From: Ptychodera flava
Lineage: Eukaryota; Hemichordata; Enteropneusta; Ptychoderidae
NCBI RefSeq assembly: GCF_041260155.1
Contig: NC_091935.1
Coordinates: forward strand, 40,447,303-40,511,302
Reading direction: 5' to 3'
DNA: 64,000 nucleotides
This document shows, piece after piece, positions 24,801 to 39,300 of this stretch. The position numbers and the translations under genes were made by a program. The notes beneath the pieces were generated by a model. That model did no database searches. It was not told where the DNA came from and worked only from the letters and a program-made list of their open reading frames with translations. Numbering within the stretch: the stretch's first letter is position 1; each line of letters opens with the position of its first letter.

Positions 24801-25598
24801 ATACACAAGTTAATGATATGTAATAGTACTTTGTAACTGCTCAGTGGGAAACAAACTGACAATTCTTGAAAGCTGACTGCAACACAGCGTCGCGACCATC
24901 TGCACTGAGTTTTACAAAGATAAGTCAACTTGACAAAAATTGAACAACTACACTTAGCGGAGTCTTTGCATTGTTAAGAAGAAATTGTGTAATGGATGAC
25001 TTACAAGAAATCCCATTTTGAGTAATGACAATATGACTATTCTGAGAAATGTACATCTATTGAAGGAACATGGAAAATGATCTTTCCATCTATAGTTTAG
25101 ATATAGTTAGAGCAATTTTAAATGGGATTCACTCAAATCAAATGGTTTTAGAAGTCGCTTAGTGTGATTTTTTCTGCTAATCAAAAATTCATCAATCAAG
25201 ACTTCATTGAAACATTGCCATATCACTTCAGTAGGAAATCCTTTGATCACTAATAAAATAACTGTGATACACAAGCCTAGGATAATTGAATGAAAACCAT
25301 ACATTAATGGCTTCAAACACTGTGGAGTCTTTGTAGCTCACCAAATATGTCCTGCACAGAAGAAATATCTGATATACATCTATGAGAGATTTGCCCCTTT
25401 ACTGCATGGTACCTGTCAAGTAAGTATTCAGTGGTATTCAACCAAACCCTAAACATATTCTCACCTAGTTGCCATGCAAGTGATAGTCTGTCAAGTCTGT
25501 GAAAATCATATTTCCAGATATGTGTTTTCAGAACCTGAAAATATTCAAGTCTTTGTTAAAATGTGACACATGGGAATGTTTATGCTCACTGATTTTAA
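21844..25598. other. Intergenic sequence
   Basis: AT-rich and non-coding between the TMEM59 upstream repeats and the 3' side of RNF170. Pyrimidine-rich C-tracts occur around 22390-22420, 22520-22580 and 22885. Open frames are short and lack domains. Part of the right end may be RNF170 3'UTR if that is long. Confidence 0.5.
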
Positions 25599-25837
25599 AG
25601 GGATATAGCCGTCGGAACTGTGCCTGTGCGAGTTTCTTGTTTACAAACAATGTATTTCGTGCATGATATCAAGATGCACCTCATCATCATAGCTGCAACA
25701 TTTAAATTATACGATGATAGATTATGACAGACATGTTTTAACTGTCATCAATCACCATTGTGCCTTGGATACATTGTTGCCATTGGTCGTATGGGTCCCA
25801 TACGACCTTTGAGCACAGTTCCGATGACTATATCCCT
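25599..25837. mobile_element. TTAA-flanked piggyBac-type MITE, 239 bp
   Basis: The terminal repeats AGGGATATAG and CTATATCCCT are perfect, and subterminal CGGAACTGTGC pairs with GCACAGTTCCG. TTAA flanks both sides (25595-25598 and 25838-25841). An internal hairpin, GGTCGTATGG then CCATACGACC, lies at 25785-25807. The termini differ from those of the 5.5-kb piggyBac elements, so another source must have moved it. Confidence 0.85.
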
Positions 25838-26378
25838 TTAACCAACTTCACCTGACGGTGACATATGAACATAGCAACATCAGGGTTAAAATCAAACACC
25901 ATGATTTAATGTTTCACTTTGTAGTAGTATTTTAGCGTTTCTCAACGTTCCTTCAAGAAAAATGAAAAGATAGTGACCTATGCTTTACTGTAACATTATC
26001 TGGCTTTCTATGAACAAGGTTGCAAGCTTAGGCTTGAAATACCCTGCACTGTGTTTAAACTTTCAATAACTAAATCTGAAGTTAACAATTTGATTTCAAT
26101 GGTTAAAAAAACGTATACTGAAATCAATCACTTACGTTGTAGGACTTTAATGTGCCTTTCGCCAACTTTAAAAGTACACAATTATAAAACTTTGTTCAAA
26201 ATAAACAACATACACCAAAAATTCATGGAGCTATAAGCATTTATCCATTTTTTTGCCAGTGTATTCATCTAACAGTATGTCCTAAATTATTGAACATCTT
26301 GGTTATAACCAAAAGTACTTTTAAAAAATCTGGGTTTTTTGAAAACTGTGAATACAAAATTCTGCTGTTGTAAAACTA
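25838..26378. other. RNF170 downstream flank and probable 3'UTR
   Basis: AT-rich sequence with no further exon. RNF170 reads leftward and stops at 26379, so at least part is 3'UTR. No reverse-strand AATAAA close to the stop stood out. Confidence 0.45.
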
Positions 26379-26651
26379 TTATGCATCCCTTGCTCTATTA
26401 GCAACAATGTTACGATATATGATTGACACATAAATCAATAGCAGTAAGATTACAAACAGATCATCCATGAAACCTATTAATCCAAAAACTGCTTCTGGAA
26501 TAATGTCCAGTGGTGATACAAAATATAGAATTGCTGCCAGTAAACATAAGACAATACGTAGTCTGAACATCCATACCAAGCCACCTAGTGAAAAGAATTC
26601 ACCCCATGCATGACGTAGCAATGTTGGTAGGTCCCGTATATAGTCCATAAG
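26379..26651 (-). CDS. RNF170: RNF170 exon 5 and stop codon
   Basis: Encodes [20 protein letters not shown] and the two C-terminal membrane helices with SPLDIIPEA, ending VANRARDA and a TAA. Acceptor TTTCAG|CTT. Confidence 0.95.
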   Translation of the reverse strand, partial: LMDYIRDLPTLLRHAWGEFFSLGGLVWMFRLRIVLCLLAAILYFVSPLDIIPEAVFGLIGFMDDLFVILLLLIYVSIIYRNIVANRARDA

Positions 26652-29600
26652 CTGAAATAACAACAACACAATGAAACCTGTCAGTGTATGTTGATCATTT
26701 GTTTCTGCTTATCTCTATACTTGACAATCCTTTCTCAAAATCTTTTGAAATGTAATTTCATATATGTTATATATACACCTACAATGCACCTCTTAATTTT
26801 GGTATATACAGGTACATGTATGGTAAACAGATTTATACTATGGAAGGTAGGGCAAGTCTGGGAATTGACAGCATTTCTTGAAGGAAGGATTAAGGTTCTT
26901 TGCAAAGATTCAAGACACCACAACTGTCATATTTCATATACTTGATATCATTCTGTTAATTCACTGTATCATGTTTATTTTATCACAACCTAAATGTCAT
27001 GTTTGTATGTTTCAATGTGGGTGCGCTAGACCAGCAAGAGAGTGATCAATTGTATGCCTAATTATTTCCAAACAGGAGTTTAACCAATGTAGAGATGAGT
27101 AACATGGTGGTACATTACCGGTAGTATGCAGTGTTCTCCCCAGAGCAATTATAGAGTGGTGGCCGCCACTCTACAATTTTGGGTAAAAAATAGCAACTAA
27201 TGGTAATTACCAAAGCAATTTCATCTATTGTTATGGAAATTAACCACCACTCTACCAGAAAATCCTGGGGAGAACACTGGATAGCTTTAGCCACACGGCA
27301 AAATACTAGCTGTTTAATGCATTGGGGCCTAAAATGCACTGTATAAATAAACTCAACATTTCATTGTTTTATGTTTTCATTTACAGTTATATAGACAGTA
27401 TTTCTCACTACTGAGTTTTTGTATAATGAGTCATAAATACATATATCATTACAAAACTTTTCATCCTCAGATTTTCAAATTTTCATCAACTACTTGTCAG
27501 GGTAATATAAACTAATAATGGTAGAGGATATGAATCCAAGTAATAGTATGAACACAGTAAAGTAGATCTGCTGTCTGTATGTTGGCTTTGTCAACTTTTC
27601 AAATAACAAAACTCACTTGTGCAAGTTGGTTTTAAATTTGTTACATTTATTGCTGACAGCATCATGTGATACATTATCATCACTGCCAACTTTGTATTTG
27701 TTTACTTCATGCTATTCACTAAAAATAGTGACAACATCACTGTTCGCTCCCATATAGTTATCAAAACAAGTCACCAATGGTATGCAACATGGACATACAT
27801 ATACAGACAGACTGACATACACAGACTGGTGATGACATTGACCCCAAGTGTGCCTTGGCCCATGGAGTGTCCGAGAGTGATAAAGATATAACAAACAGCT
27901 GAATGTAATGATAAAATAGTTAAGTATTGGCCTATACAGGCACTGAGAGTGAATATGTTACAGCAATTAGATTAGTTTCTTCCCTTTTTACTTCTGTGAT
28001 AATCTTTCAGAAAATCAATCTGCAAGGCACTTTATGTATTGACAAATATGTTATCTTTTACAAGCACACAGTAAACTGTTCTTGATTTTTCATTTACAAT
28101 ATTTGACATAGACTGAAATACATAACATGCAACCAATGTTTACACTTTGCCCATACACCAGATACATGGAGAAATTTCAACATACATGTACAATCATTAA
28201 CTCAGAAACTCTACAGGGAAAAGTAAACATTGTTTTCTTCCAGAACAGCTGGTGCATCCACATCTGGAACAACTTACAAACTTAACCAATTACACAAGGG
28301 TGATGACACAAGAGATAAAGTTAAACTGTGGTGAACTTGACTATTCCTTTCAAATCCTTACCTAACTTGACATCTTAAACTAAAATACACTGCATGGTTA
28401 ATTGTGCAAAAAAATACATCGGGGTGGACCATTTGATAAGGGATGGTGTCTGGAAGATCGATGAGGTACATTATCTTTTTTATCCAATCCATTGTACATT
28501 CTTTTTTCCCCACTCTCCCACCTTTTCTTTTTGTCAAACCTTCTCTGGCTGAATTTTTTATTGGCATTTGTTTGGAATTTTTTCAAAATCTGCCAGGATT
28601 TTTTTACCGCATTTCAACACCAAATACAGTTTACCATATCAAATGCTTACTAAATCACCACATTATATACTCTTAGTTCCAGTAGGTATAAAATTACCAA
28701 AAAAAATCTTAAAATACAACATGAAAGATATCCCAGTAAAACTGAAAGTTTCGCAAAGTTGCCCCAAAAATTCAAAATTCCGGATTTCAACTTAATTTCA
28801 ATATTAACAAAAACCCTAAGGACCCGTTTACTAAATATCAAAGCAATCAGACTGGTAAATTTTGAGAAACAAATTTTTTGACCAACAAGTCATCGTTGAT
28901 GACACAGTCCCCACTTGTTAATGGGTACTTTGATTACATGTCCTAAGAGGATAGAGTCCTCTTCATTAATTGAGACATGCCCAAGTTTTGGCTAAGGACA
29001 CGAAAAAATTGTAACAAAATGGCTGCCATGCAGCCATATTGGATCATATCAAGAAACAAATTGACATACATATGTATGACATAGGTTAATGTCCTTGTAC
29101 CAACTTTGAATAAAATCGGTTAAGATATGCCTTAGAGTATTATGGCCCTCGACAGGAAAAAATCGTAATAAAATGGCCGCAAGGCAGCCATATTGGATCG
29201 TATCACAAAACAAATCGACATGCATATCTATGACATTGGTCAATGTCCTTGTACCAACGTTTGATAAAATCGGTTGAAACATGTCTGAGTTATGGCTCTG
29301 TACATGAAAAAATCGTAATAAAATGGCCGCCTGGCGGCCATATTGGATCGTATCACGAAACAAATCGACGTGCATCTGTATGACATATGAAGTAATCCTT
29401 GTACCAAGTTTGAATGAAATCGCTTCTTGCATCTCTGAGATATCTGCGTGAACGGACGGACGCACGCACGGACGCACACACGCACGGACGCACACACGCA
29501 CGGACATGACCAAACCTATAAGTCCCCCCGGACGGTGTCCGTGGGGACTAAAAATTAGAAAAATTGCCCCCCCCCCAATACAAAATTGTAGATTTCATCC

Positions 29601-32600
29601 TAATTTTAAATATATCTAATTAACATAAACCCTAGGAACCTGTACACTAGATATCAAAGCTACCAGATCAGAAGTTTTAGGAGAAAAATTTTTTGACCAA
29701 AAAAGGCAAAAATTGCCCCAAAATAAAAAAAAAATTGCCAGTTTCAACATACCTTCAATACATTATATTGAGATTAATCTTAGATACCTGTATACCAAAT
29801 ACATGTATCAAAGCCATCATATCAGTAGTTTTTGGATTAAAAAATTTTTCATCAAAAATTGGGAAAATTGCCCCAAAATTACAAATATGATAATATCAAT
29901 ACAATTTGTACAAGCATGACTGAGGTCATTCTGAGGAACATGAATATTAAGTTTCATAGCAATCAGACGAGCGATTTCAGAGAACAAGATTTTTTGACTA
30001 AAAACGGAAAAAATACCCTAAAAATACAAACATGCAAATTTCATCCAAATTTCGCACACATAATTTAGAATACCTAAATAAATCTGCATACCAAGTTTTG
30101 ACCAAATCTGACCAATGCTTGCTGAGTTTTGGCCATTTGTAGGATTTTTCCTTTTTTTCCCTCATTTGCATATTTTTGGCACTGACATGTTCATTTGAAC
30201 AAATTCACATCTCCAACCCTAGGTGCACCTGTACACCAAATACTAATACAGTAGGCGCTACGGTTTAGAAGTTTGTGATGTGGACGGACTAACAGACATA
30301 CATACATACTTACATACATACACACATACGCCATTTTGCCACCTCATACGAATACCTCCCATTTGCATATATACATATGCATATATGGGAGCGTAATGAA
30401 AAAATTATATTCACCACAAAATGGCAATATTTATCAAAGATTTCAAGTATTCTATCGAGCAAATCGATACAATTCTTTAGAGCTCTGATACAGGTTTTGC
30501 AGACGAAGTTTTAATTGCAAACAGGCCAAACCTTTAGTGGTAGCACCAGTCTGGCAGTACAACTGAGGTCCACAAAACCTGTGTCAGGGCCGTAAAGATT
30601 TTACTGTATAATGACAGAATACTAAATATGTTGTTAATATGCTGCAAAGTTTTGGAGATAAAGACATGCAATATCAAAACTCTATCAGCATTTGCTTTGG
30701 TTGTTTAGGAAAGCAATGGCTGCACCCTTTGTAGATTAATGCATAAAATGACATCATTTGTTTACATGAGGAACTCTAAACATGGTGTACATTTACCAAC
30801 AAATAATCAAGTGAAAATTACAGAGTAAAAAGGACAACTGCATAATGTAAATTTTATTATAACATACCAATATAGTGATGGTGCAAACACAGCAATCTCT
30901 TGGTCAAGATGTGAAAATAACCGTGCTATATTTGCAATAGATCATGGTTGGATCAAGTGCAAGCTCTCAGCTAGAGAAAATTTCTTTTTACGTTCCATGC
31001 CAGAACAATAAACCAACTCAGCAGGCAGTATACCACTCAGTTTTGATGAGTTCACTTCATATATGCACTCACTATCTCTTGTGTAAAATGTTGTAAACTG
31101 GTCAAAATACACCTTTGCTGGGTGTGGTTTATTGCTTCAGTATCAAATACGCAGTGAGATTCAATTACACTACGTTCCTGTAATGGTTAAAACATTTGCA
31201 AATGGTATGAAATATTGAGGATTCACTTACAGGTCTGGGTTCACCTGAAAAACGTCTATTGTAAGCATTAATATCTTGAAGTCTAGCTCTGCCTTCATCG
31301 GAATCTCTTTCCTGTTCAGAAAAATCTGCAAACAACATTGTTACCTGCAATATAAAGTGAGTATCATATAAGTACTAAGAACTGATCAATGCATCATCAT
31401 TATGTATGCTACATTTGTCAAAATCATTTCTAATACTGTGGCAATGGAGAGGGCCTATAACATGTGTGAATAGATGGGCCCCATGGCATATGTGAATCAC
31501 ATGTGTAAACAAGAAGCACCATCATCTTTACACAAGTCTGGTTTAATTATAAATTGAAGAATGAACCAAATTACCAAATATTCAAGATGCTGTCTTTAAT
31601 TGGAAGTTGCAAGTCTCAGTAGTCTGATTTTTAACAACATTGCAGGTTTTAAACTCAAACATTTCTCTTGACATGTTGCCTCATTCTAAAAAGTTGATTG
31701 TAATAATGTTACTCCTGACACAATCAATTGGTAACAATATTGTGCTGTAAGAAATCATCTTCAAGGACTATTTGTACACAATGACTTTATATAACTTTGC
31801 CAAACACCCAATCATATAACTTTGCCAAACACCCAATCATATACCTTTGCCAAACACCCAATCATATACCTTTGCCAAACACACAATCATTTTACTTTGC
31901 CAAACACCCAATCATATAACTTTGCCAAACACCCAATCACATAACTTTGCCAAACACCCAATCACATAACTTTGCCAAACGTCCAATCACATAACTTTGC
32001 CAAACACCCAATCACATAACTTTGCCAAACACCCAATCACATAACTTTGCCAAACACCCAATCATATAACTTTGCCAAGCACCCAATCACATAACTTTGC
32101 CAAACACCCAATCATATAACTTTGCCAAGCACCCAATCACATAACTTTGCCAAACACCCAATCATATAACTTTGCCAAACACCCAATCATATAACTTTGC
32201 CAAACACCCAATCATATAACTTTGCCAAACACACAATCATTTTACTTTGCCAAACACCAAATCATATAAATTTGCCAAACACCAAAACATAGGACCACTT
32301 TGTCTTTACCTGTTGTCTACATACTGGACATTGCACTGCACCAAGCCAAGAACCATGTCTCCAGTAGGTTATTATACAATTAGCTATGAAGATACAAAAA
32401 TATATGTTAACATTATTTACACAGTGAAAAAGTGAGATAGCCTACAAGGTATCATTAAATATTTTCCAAGGTATGACTTGACAAATGAATATTTAACAAT
32501 ATCAAACTTTGTATGATGGGATTATCTGTAACAGTCTTGCTTTCAGAAAGGTGGACAGACTGCAGAATACTTGAACCTTGCCTGGGTATGCCACTTTCAA

Positions 32601-35600
32601 TGCCGTTTTACTTACTAGATATGAAACAAGCAGTATAAGCTGATTGAAGATTTGGATTCAATGTGCTTTAGATCTGCTTAAAATTGTACTGACAACATTC
32701 ATGAGCAAAGTGATCTTTTCTTTTCATGAATGTAACCTTCCTGGAATATGCAGACCATGGCAGACTTTCCTACATCAAATACATTCTAATCATTAGAATG
32801 TAAATGGACTACCAGTAGAATAATAGTTTTATGATACATTGGAGCAAACCTTAATTTATTACCGTAATTTATGACAGTACACAAATGATCTGTTACACAG
32901 AAATCTTTTTTGTCTTTTTTGTTCAGAATTGACACACCTTGCTTGTGCATGCAATAACGAACACATTGCAATTAATTCTTGGACAGCTCAATTTTAAACC
33001 AATCAACTTTTAAATAGTAAATGTCATCATGTATATTTGAAATGATTGTTGATATAACAGTACACTACAAGTAATGGTTACACAAACAAAGACTTTAATA
33101 GCTGTGGTTTGGCAAGACTTTATGCATCTCTTTATTTCTGTTTCTTTTGATGTGCTTAATCTTTCTGATCCCAGTTGAATAAAATGACTCACCACAGAAT
33201 ACATGTCCACAGTTAGTTTCTGTAGGAAACTGTGCATCATGTAGACATACAGGACATTGAGTATCTACAGCATATCTTCTAGCAGGCCTGGGTCTTCCAT
33301 TACTCGTGTCATTGGCTGTCTCAGGTACGGTTTCATTTAATCCTAACTGACGCCGAGCATTTTGAACTCTTTCTTGATTCTCAGGATGAATACTATTTCC
33401 TCTGTTCTGATATCTGCAAAGTTCCAGGAATCAAGGTGAGATTGAAGCAGCAACTGTGAGCACAAAATTGTTCAAATTAAGTGTTAGATATTTTTTATAA
33501 AATGTGGTATTCACTATGTACATGCTGGAGTACAGCTCTGTCCGCACTTGGTTCAAATCTATGACTTCAGTAATTTCAACACATATATGGAAGTAACACT
33601 GTTGTGTCACATTCAGCCCAACTGCAAAGACTCAATCCCAGTGGGTAACACTGCTGTATCACATTCAACCCAACGACTCAATCCCAGTGGGTAACACTGC
33701 TGTGTCACATTCAACCCAACAACTCAATCCCAGTGGGTAACACTGCTGTGTCACATTCAACCCAACGACTCAATCCCAGTGGGTAACACTGCTGTGTCAC
33801 ATTCAACCCAACGACTCAATCCCAGTGGGTAACACTGCTGTGTCACATTCAACCCAACGACTCAATCCCAGTGGGTAACACTGCTGTGTCACATTCAACC
33901 CAAAGACTCACTCCCAATGGGTAACACTGCTGTGTCACACTCAACCCAACGACTCACTCCCAATGGGTAACACTGCTGTGTCACACTCAACCCAACGACT
34001 CACTCCCACTGGGTAACACTGCTGTGTCACATTCAACCCAACGACTCAATCCCAATGGGTAACACTGCTGTATCACATTCAGCCAAAGACTCACTCCCAG
34101 CGGGTAACACTGCTGTGTCACATTAAACCGGAAGTTACAGGAACGTGGGTGAACAATAGGGTGATTGCTGATGACACGGCCATTTGCATACACTAGGTGG
34201 GAGTTTTTGGATTTTCATGTAAACAATGTTCATCAGGGGGGTAAACACTACAATGGGATTTGGAGCATTCAATTATCACCTGTCTGAATATCAAAATCAT
34301 AGTCTCCACTGAACACAATCATATTCCGTGGCTTTGAGAACCATAAATCCCCTCTTGTGCAAACAGCTTTTTACAATACTACAAGATGATGACAGTAATA
34401 TATTCAGTTAAATTGCTAAATTGAATGAATGAATCGTAGATAACATTTTCACCTACAGTTTGGCAACACAGACAGTGCTGGCAGCATCAAATAGCCTGTT
34501 GCGAGTTTGCAGACTTTGCCAAGGTGACCCGACAGCACAGAAGTGACGACGAGTATCTTGGCCGCGGGGTGATATCATTGAGATGAAATCATGGATTTTA
34601 CATCCTTGGTGACATGTACGTAGCAAGTACAGATATTATGCAACAAAAAGTAGAACTAAAAGTTGTGTCATTCATGTATACTGCAACTATAATTTTTGGA
34701 GAAATGGATGGTAAATTCAAACTTCAATAATTCGCTGTGACCATGGACGTCCCACGTTGTCTGTTTGTGCTGTTTTGGCTTTGCTTATCTGATTACAAAA
34801 ATTCAGAGCTACTTGATTGCCTTTCGACACTGTGATAAAGGAAAAATCAGATGCTTATTGCACTCCACTTATCCGCAATCGCTTCAAGTTGAATATTTGT
34901 CACAAATCGACTGGCTGTGAATGTGATCAGTGCAAACAAACAAACAAAATGGCTGTTATGTTGTGCGGAATTTCAAGATACCAAATGCCAATGTTCTGAA
35001 GTATACGCGAACAGACACAATAGCACAGCTCTGAAATAGACATATTCCTATAGGATTTTCTCGGGCAGTACCGAAGGCTCAATTGATGATACGATCACTG
35101 CCTGACTTTCTTTAATCTGTTGAAGCCAGCATGGGTACATAGCTTACATGTACTCAACACAACTGACTTTAATCAGACACATTCACTGTGCTATCAGATG
35201 GTACATGCAAGCTATTGGTGCCCTTTATCCAATTCCTCCAGGCCCCGCTTACATGTAAATGTAATTGACTACTTTGAGAACAACTAAGATAATGCGATAT
35301 CACACAAGACATGATCCCTGTTATATGCACAGTTGTGTCATCTGACTCTATAAAATTCCGACAACCAACAACAACAAAGAAGATCGGTATTACTAAATAC
35401 CGGCAAACATCACATCACATCACCCATTGGAAAATAAGAATCTGGCAGTTTTTGAAGTTCTGAAGGGAAAAAAAGCACTCAACAATGTTATCATCAAGCA
35501 GATGACTGTCAGAAAGTCTGTGCAACCACTGCAAATGACACTAGGATTCTGCAGCCAGGATAGTGACCTTTGTGCTGAACTTTGAAAGTTGAAACATGCT

Positions 35601-36342
35601 AGCCTTTGCAGGGGAACATCCTACAGTATGCAGTTCAGAACATTACATTAATAAATGTAGTTAATGTAGATATCAATATCCAGGTTTATGTAAGTTATTT
35701 GAAAACTTCAAACACAGCATCTCTTACTAAAACTGAACTGAAGAAATTTACCAATATACCAAACAGTAAACTCCAGTGTTTTGTACATGTATTTGACATG
35801 AAATTTTTGTAAATCACAAGGTGTATAAAAGTGAAACTGAAGTTATCTAATTTATGGTATCTGAAAATATAACACTTATCTACTTGCACATGCTTGAATT
35901 GAAAATGTTTCCTTAATTTTCATGAAAAGATTACATACAGGGCAGCTGTAAAAGAGTAATTTTCCTATAGAGCGGTTGTATGGGGCAGGTAACTATTACC
36001 CAGTAATGGCAATAGATAATATGTGATGACAATGAAAATGTTCTCTAGTGGTTCAATTTGTATTCAACAAGCATTTTCAAGATGAAGACATAGAGCACAC
36101 TGATAATAGCATTAAGCTTACTTTTGGTCAGGCAGAATTTAAATTTGGGTAAATACTGCACACCATTGGCACAGATAAATATTCCGTTTATGTATATTTT
36201 TAGTAACTAACTCAACAAATTGCAGATTTTAAATGAGAAGCATAATCTACTCTAATGTACAGCGTTCAGTCATAAGACAACATACCGTAGTGGCTATGGT
36301 AAACATGGAGATAACAATATTAATCCCATTCTATGTAGTTAA

Positions 36343-36378
<36 letters not shown>

Positions 36379-39300
36379 GTTTATTTCAGATATGATTATC
36401 CATATACAAAAACAGATAAAATAAAAAGTAAAAAAATAAAACATTAATTTTGCAAAACATTTTACCCTTCGAGTAAATGAAAGTCTTATCTGCCAACACC
36501 AGTTCTCATATTGTGATATCACACTACAATCTGATGGCCTGAAATTATATTTCTTAAATGTTTTATCCATCTTAGCTATTATATATTCCTTTACCTATAC
36601 ACCTTGATTGACTTCTCTGAAATGTTCATAAACGTAACATGTAAATGACACATAAATTTCTGCATGAATGTCTTTTCCATTACTTCATGCTTGACATCCA
36701 AAGGAGAATAAACATGTCATTGACAACAGAGACAACAACAAACTCTCAGAGTCACAGACACCAACAAACTCACCACAGACACCAACAAACTCACCACAGA
36801 CACCAACAAACTCACCACAGACACCAACAAACTCACAACAGACACCAACAAACTCACCACAGACACCAACAAACTCACCATAGACACCAAATTCTTGAAC
36901 AAAACTAAATGCAGACAGCAACAGGAGGAGAGGATTGGTAACACTGTGGGCAACAATTGAAAAACATTAACTCAACTGACCTTAGACAGGCAGTGACAGA
37001 ACAGCATTAAAGTGACCACAAACACTTCAAGGCAAAACAGATTTGACCACAGCCAGGAAATAGCAAAACAGAAGTTGACATTTGTGCAATAAACGAGACT
37101 GGTAACACTGAAAAGGAATTTCACTTCTTTTGAATTATCCTTCATATAACATGTCATCTATACAACTTGTGCATGTATACAATGTAAGCTTAATCATACA
37201 GTGAGCTATATTTCCAGGCTATATTATGACAAATTTCAAAAATATGTATGGAGTGTACATGGATTTTTAACACTTTGCTTGAAAATGTGTAAATGTGTTC
37301 ATTACCCTGTTATGAGAATGTCCAATTTTAGTTTAAGATAACTAATTTTACATAGACAAAAACAAGTATCTATAATACTTGCGCTTTCCCATTTGATCAT
37401 TTTTATGTTCACTTTCATTGTACCAACTTGCATTTTACAGGGTTCGTACACCTTGAGACGAATAAAATTCCAGGGCTTTCCAGGGTTTTTTGACCAGTTT
37501 TCCAGGGCTATTTCAACTAAAATCAAGTAATTTTCCAGGGCTCTTGATCATGAAAACAAATTTATACTCGACTTCTATCGACACACCGTACCTATTTACT
37601 GCTTTAATTCCTGAGCTTTTTCTTCTAACTGTATAGCTACTGATTGTATTTCAGTTTACTTTTCTCTTTTGCAGTCTTAGAATTTGCACTCCTGAGACTA
37701 TTTAACTTTGCGACAAAAGACATTTCCCTGTAGATTCAGATTTTCCTTGGAATATTTATTATCAGATTTGTTAAGTTCAACTACATCCGTCTCAAGTATC
37801 TTCATTTTCCAGGGTTTTCCAGGGCTAAATCACATTTTTCCAGGGTTTTTCCAGGGTTTTCCAGGGCTAAAATAAAATTCCAGGGTTTTCCAGGGTTTTC
37901 CAGGACCGTACGAACCCTGATTTTAGAGCTAATGGGGCTAATTAACCAACCACTGAAACATGGTACTATGACAGCTGTGTTTACCTGTTGTATCATCCCA
38001 TAAAACAATCTAATGAGGCTACATCTATTTATTTCATGGGCCATCGTCTGTAGGGTGATGATTTTAACTTCAGATTGTATCATACAACATTGCCAATCAT
38101 TTCTGAATGCTAGTGAACAGCCAATTAACCCTTTTCCTGCCAAGTCGGTGAAAATCCGCTTGAAATTCGGTGTAGCTAGAATCTGAGCAGCCACGGCCGT
38201 TATCCTCCCAAGGCGGTGGAAATCGGGCTACTTTTTGGTACCCCCTTTCCTGCCTAGTCGACGGAACTACGTGTAGCAAACCCTTGCTCGCGCTAGGGGT
38301 CGTTCGAGGACAGGTTTTGGGCGAGGAACGGCGTTTGCTCTCGAAATGGGTTCACAGAGAGTCCAACGACAGGGAAAGGTGTGGAAGCTACCCAGCCAGT
38401 CCCCCCCCCCGGAGGGGGACTGGTTTTTTTTGGCGGGACGAGTAGCATACTTGGCAGGTTAGCACGTTGACGTATTCTAGCGGAGTTTGGGTTAACTTGG
38501 CTCTGAGGCACTACATAGATTGCGGCCGAAATTGACCGTCTCGGCAACGCTAATCTGTAAGGCAACCGCCTAAGACCGCCTCAGCTGGCGGTGCAATTTT
38601 TTGCCAATGGTGCGAGACGAAAATCACGGACTTGGTCCTGATTGACGGGAAGTGCGGACGGATTTGACGGACTTGGCTTTCTGTAAGGCAACCGCCTAAG
38701 ACCGCCTCAGCTGGCGGTGCAATTTTTTGCCAATGGTGCGAGACGAAAATCACGGACTTGGTCCTGATTGACGGGAAGTGCGGACGGATTTGACGGACTC
38801 GGCTTGATTAGTCCCTGACATGGAACTGATCCGAACGGACTTGAGCGACATTTGTGAAGGGTAACCACCGCTTTTAACCGACTTGTTACCTTCTCGAAAA
38901 GACTACCCACTCAGATGTCGGACGTTGTCGGCTGCACTTGGCTCTAGACGTTCAAGCCGTGCAACGAAACACACCGCCTCAGCCTTGCCATTCAGGAACA
39001 TGGCCTCAAAATTTGATACCATTGTTCACTGACTTGGCGGCTGCGGTTAGGTGCGTGAACCGTTGTTCACCGACTTGTTACGCCTATGTTGTCCCTGTGA
39101 AGTTCGGCTAACGGCCGAGTCTAACGGGAGTTGGCAGACCTGTGTTTGGTTTATACCGTAGTATGACCGACTCAGGTAGAGGTACCTGTCGGTATATTCC
39201 GAGTTTTACGCACTCGGGCGTCAATGACGGGTCGTCATCACCGCTGATGACGTAGACGTGCTGGCCACGTTATTTGAAGGAGCCATGTTTGCCCAACGGA

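Noticed and set aside
29049-29513. 154-codon minus-strand frame with 50-residue repeats
   Set aside because: It translates the 150-bp tandem units of a non-coding element. The period is a multiple of three, which keeps the frame open by chance.
31788-34124. CRISPR-like arrays (25-bp and 46-bp repeats)
   Set aside because: The repeats are directly tandem without unique spacers and lie in introns of an animal gene.
36645-36956. His/Gln-rich and Val/Leu-rich open frames on both strands
   Set aside because: They are translations of the 21-bp minisatellite.
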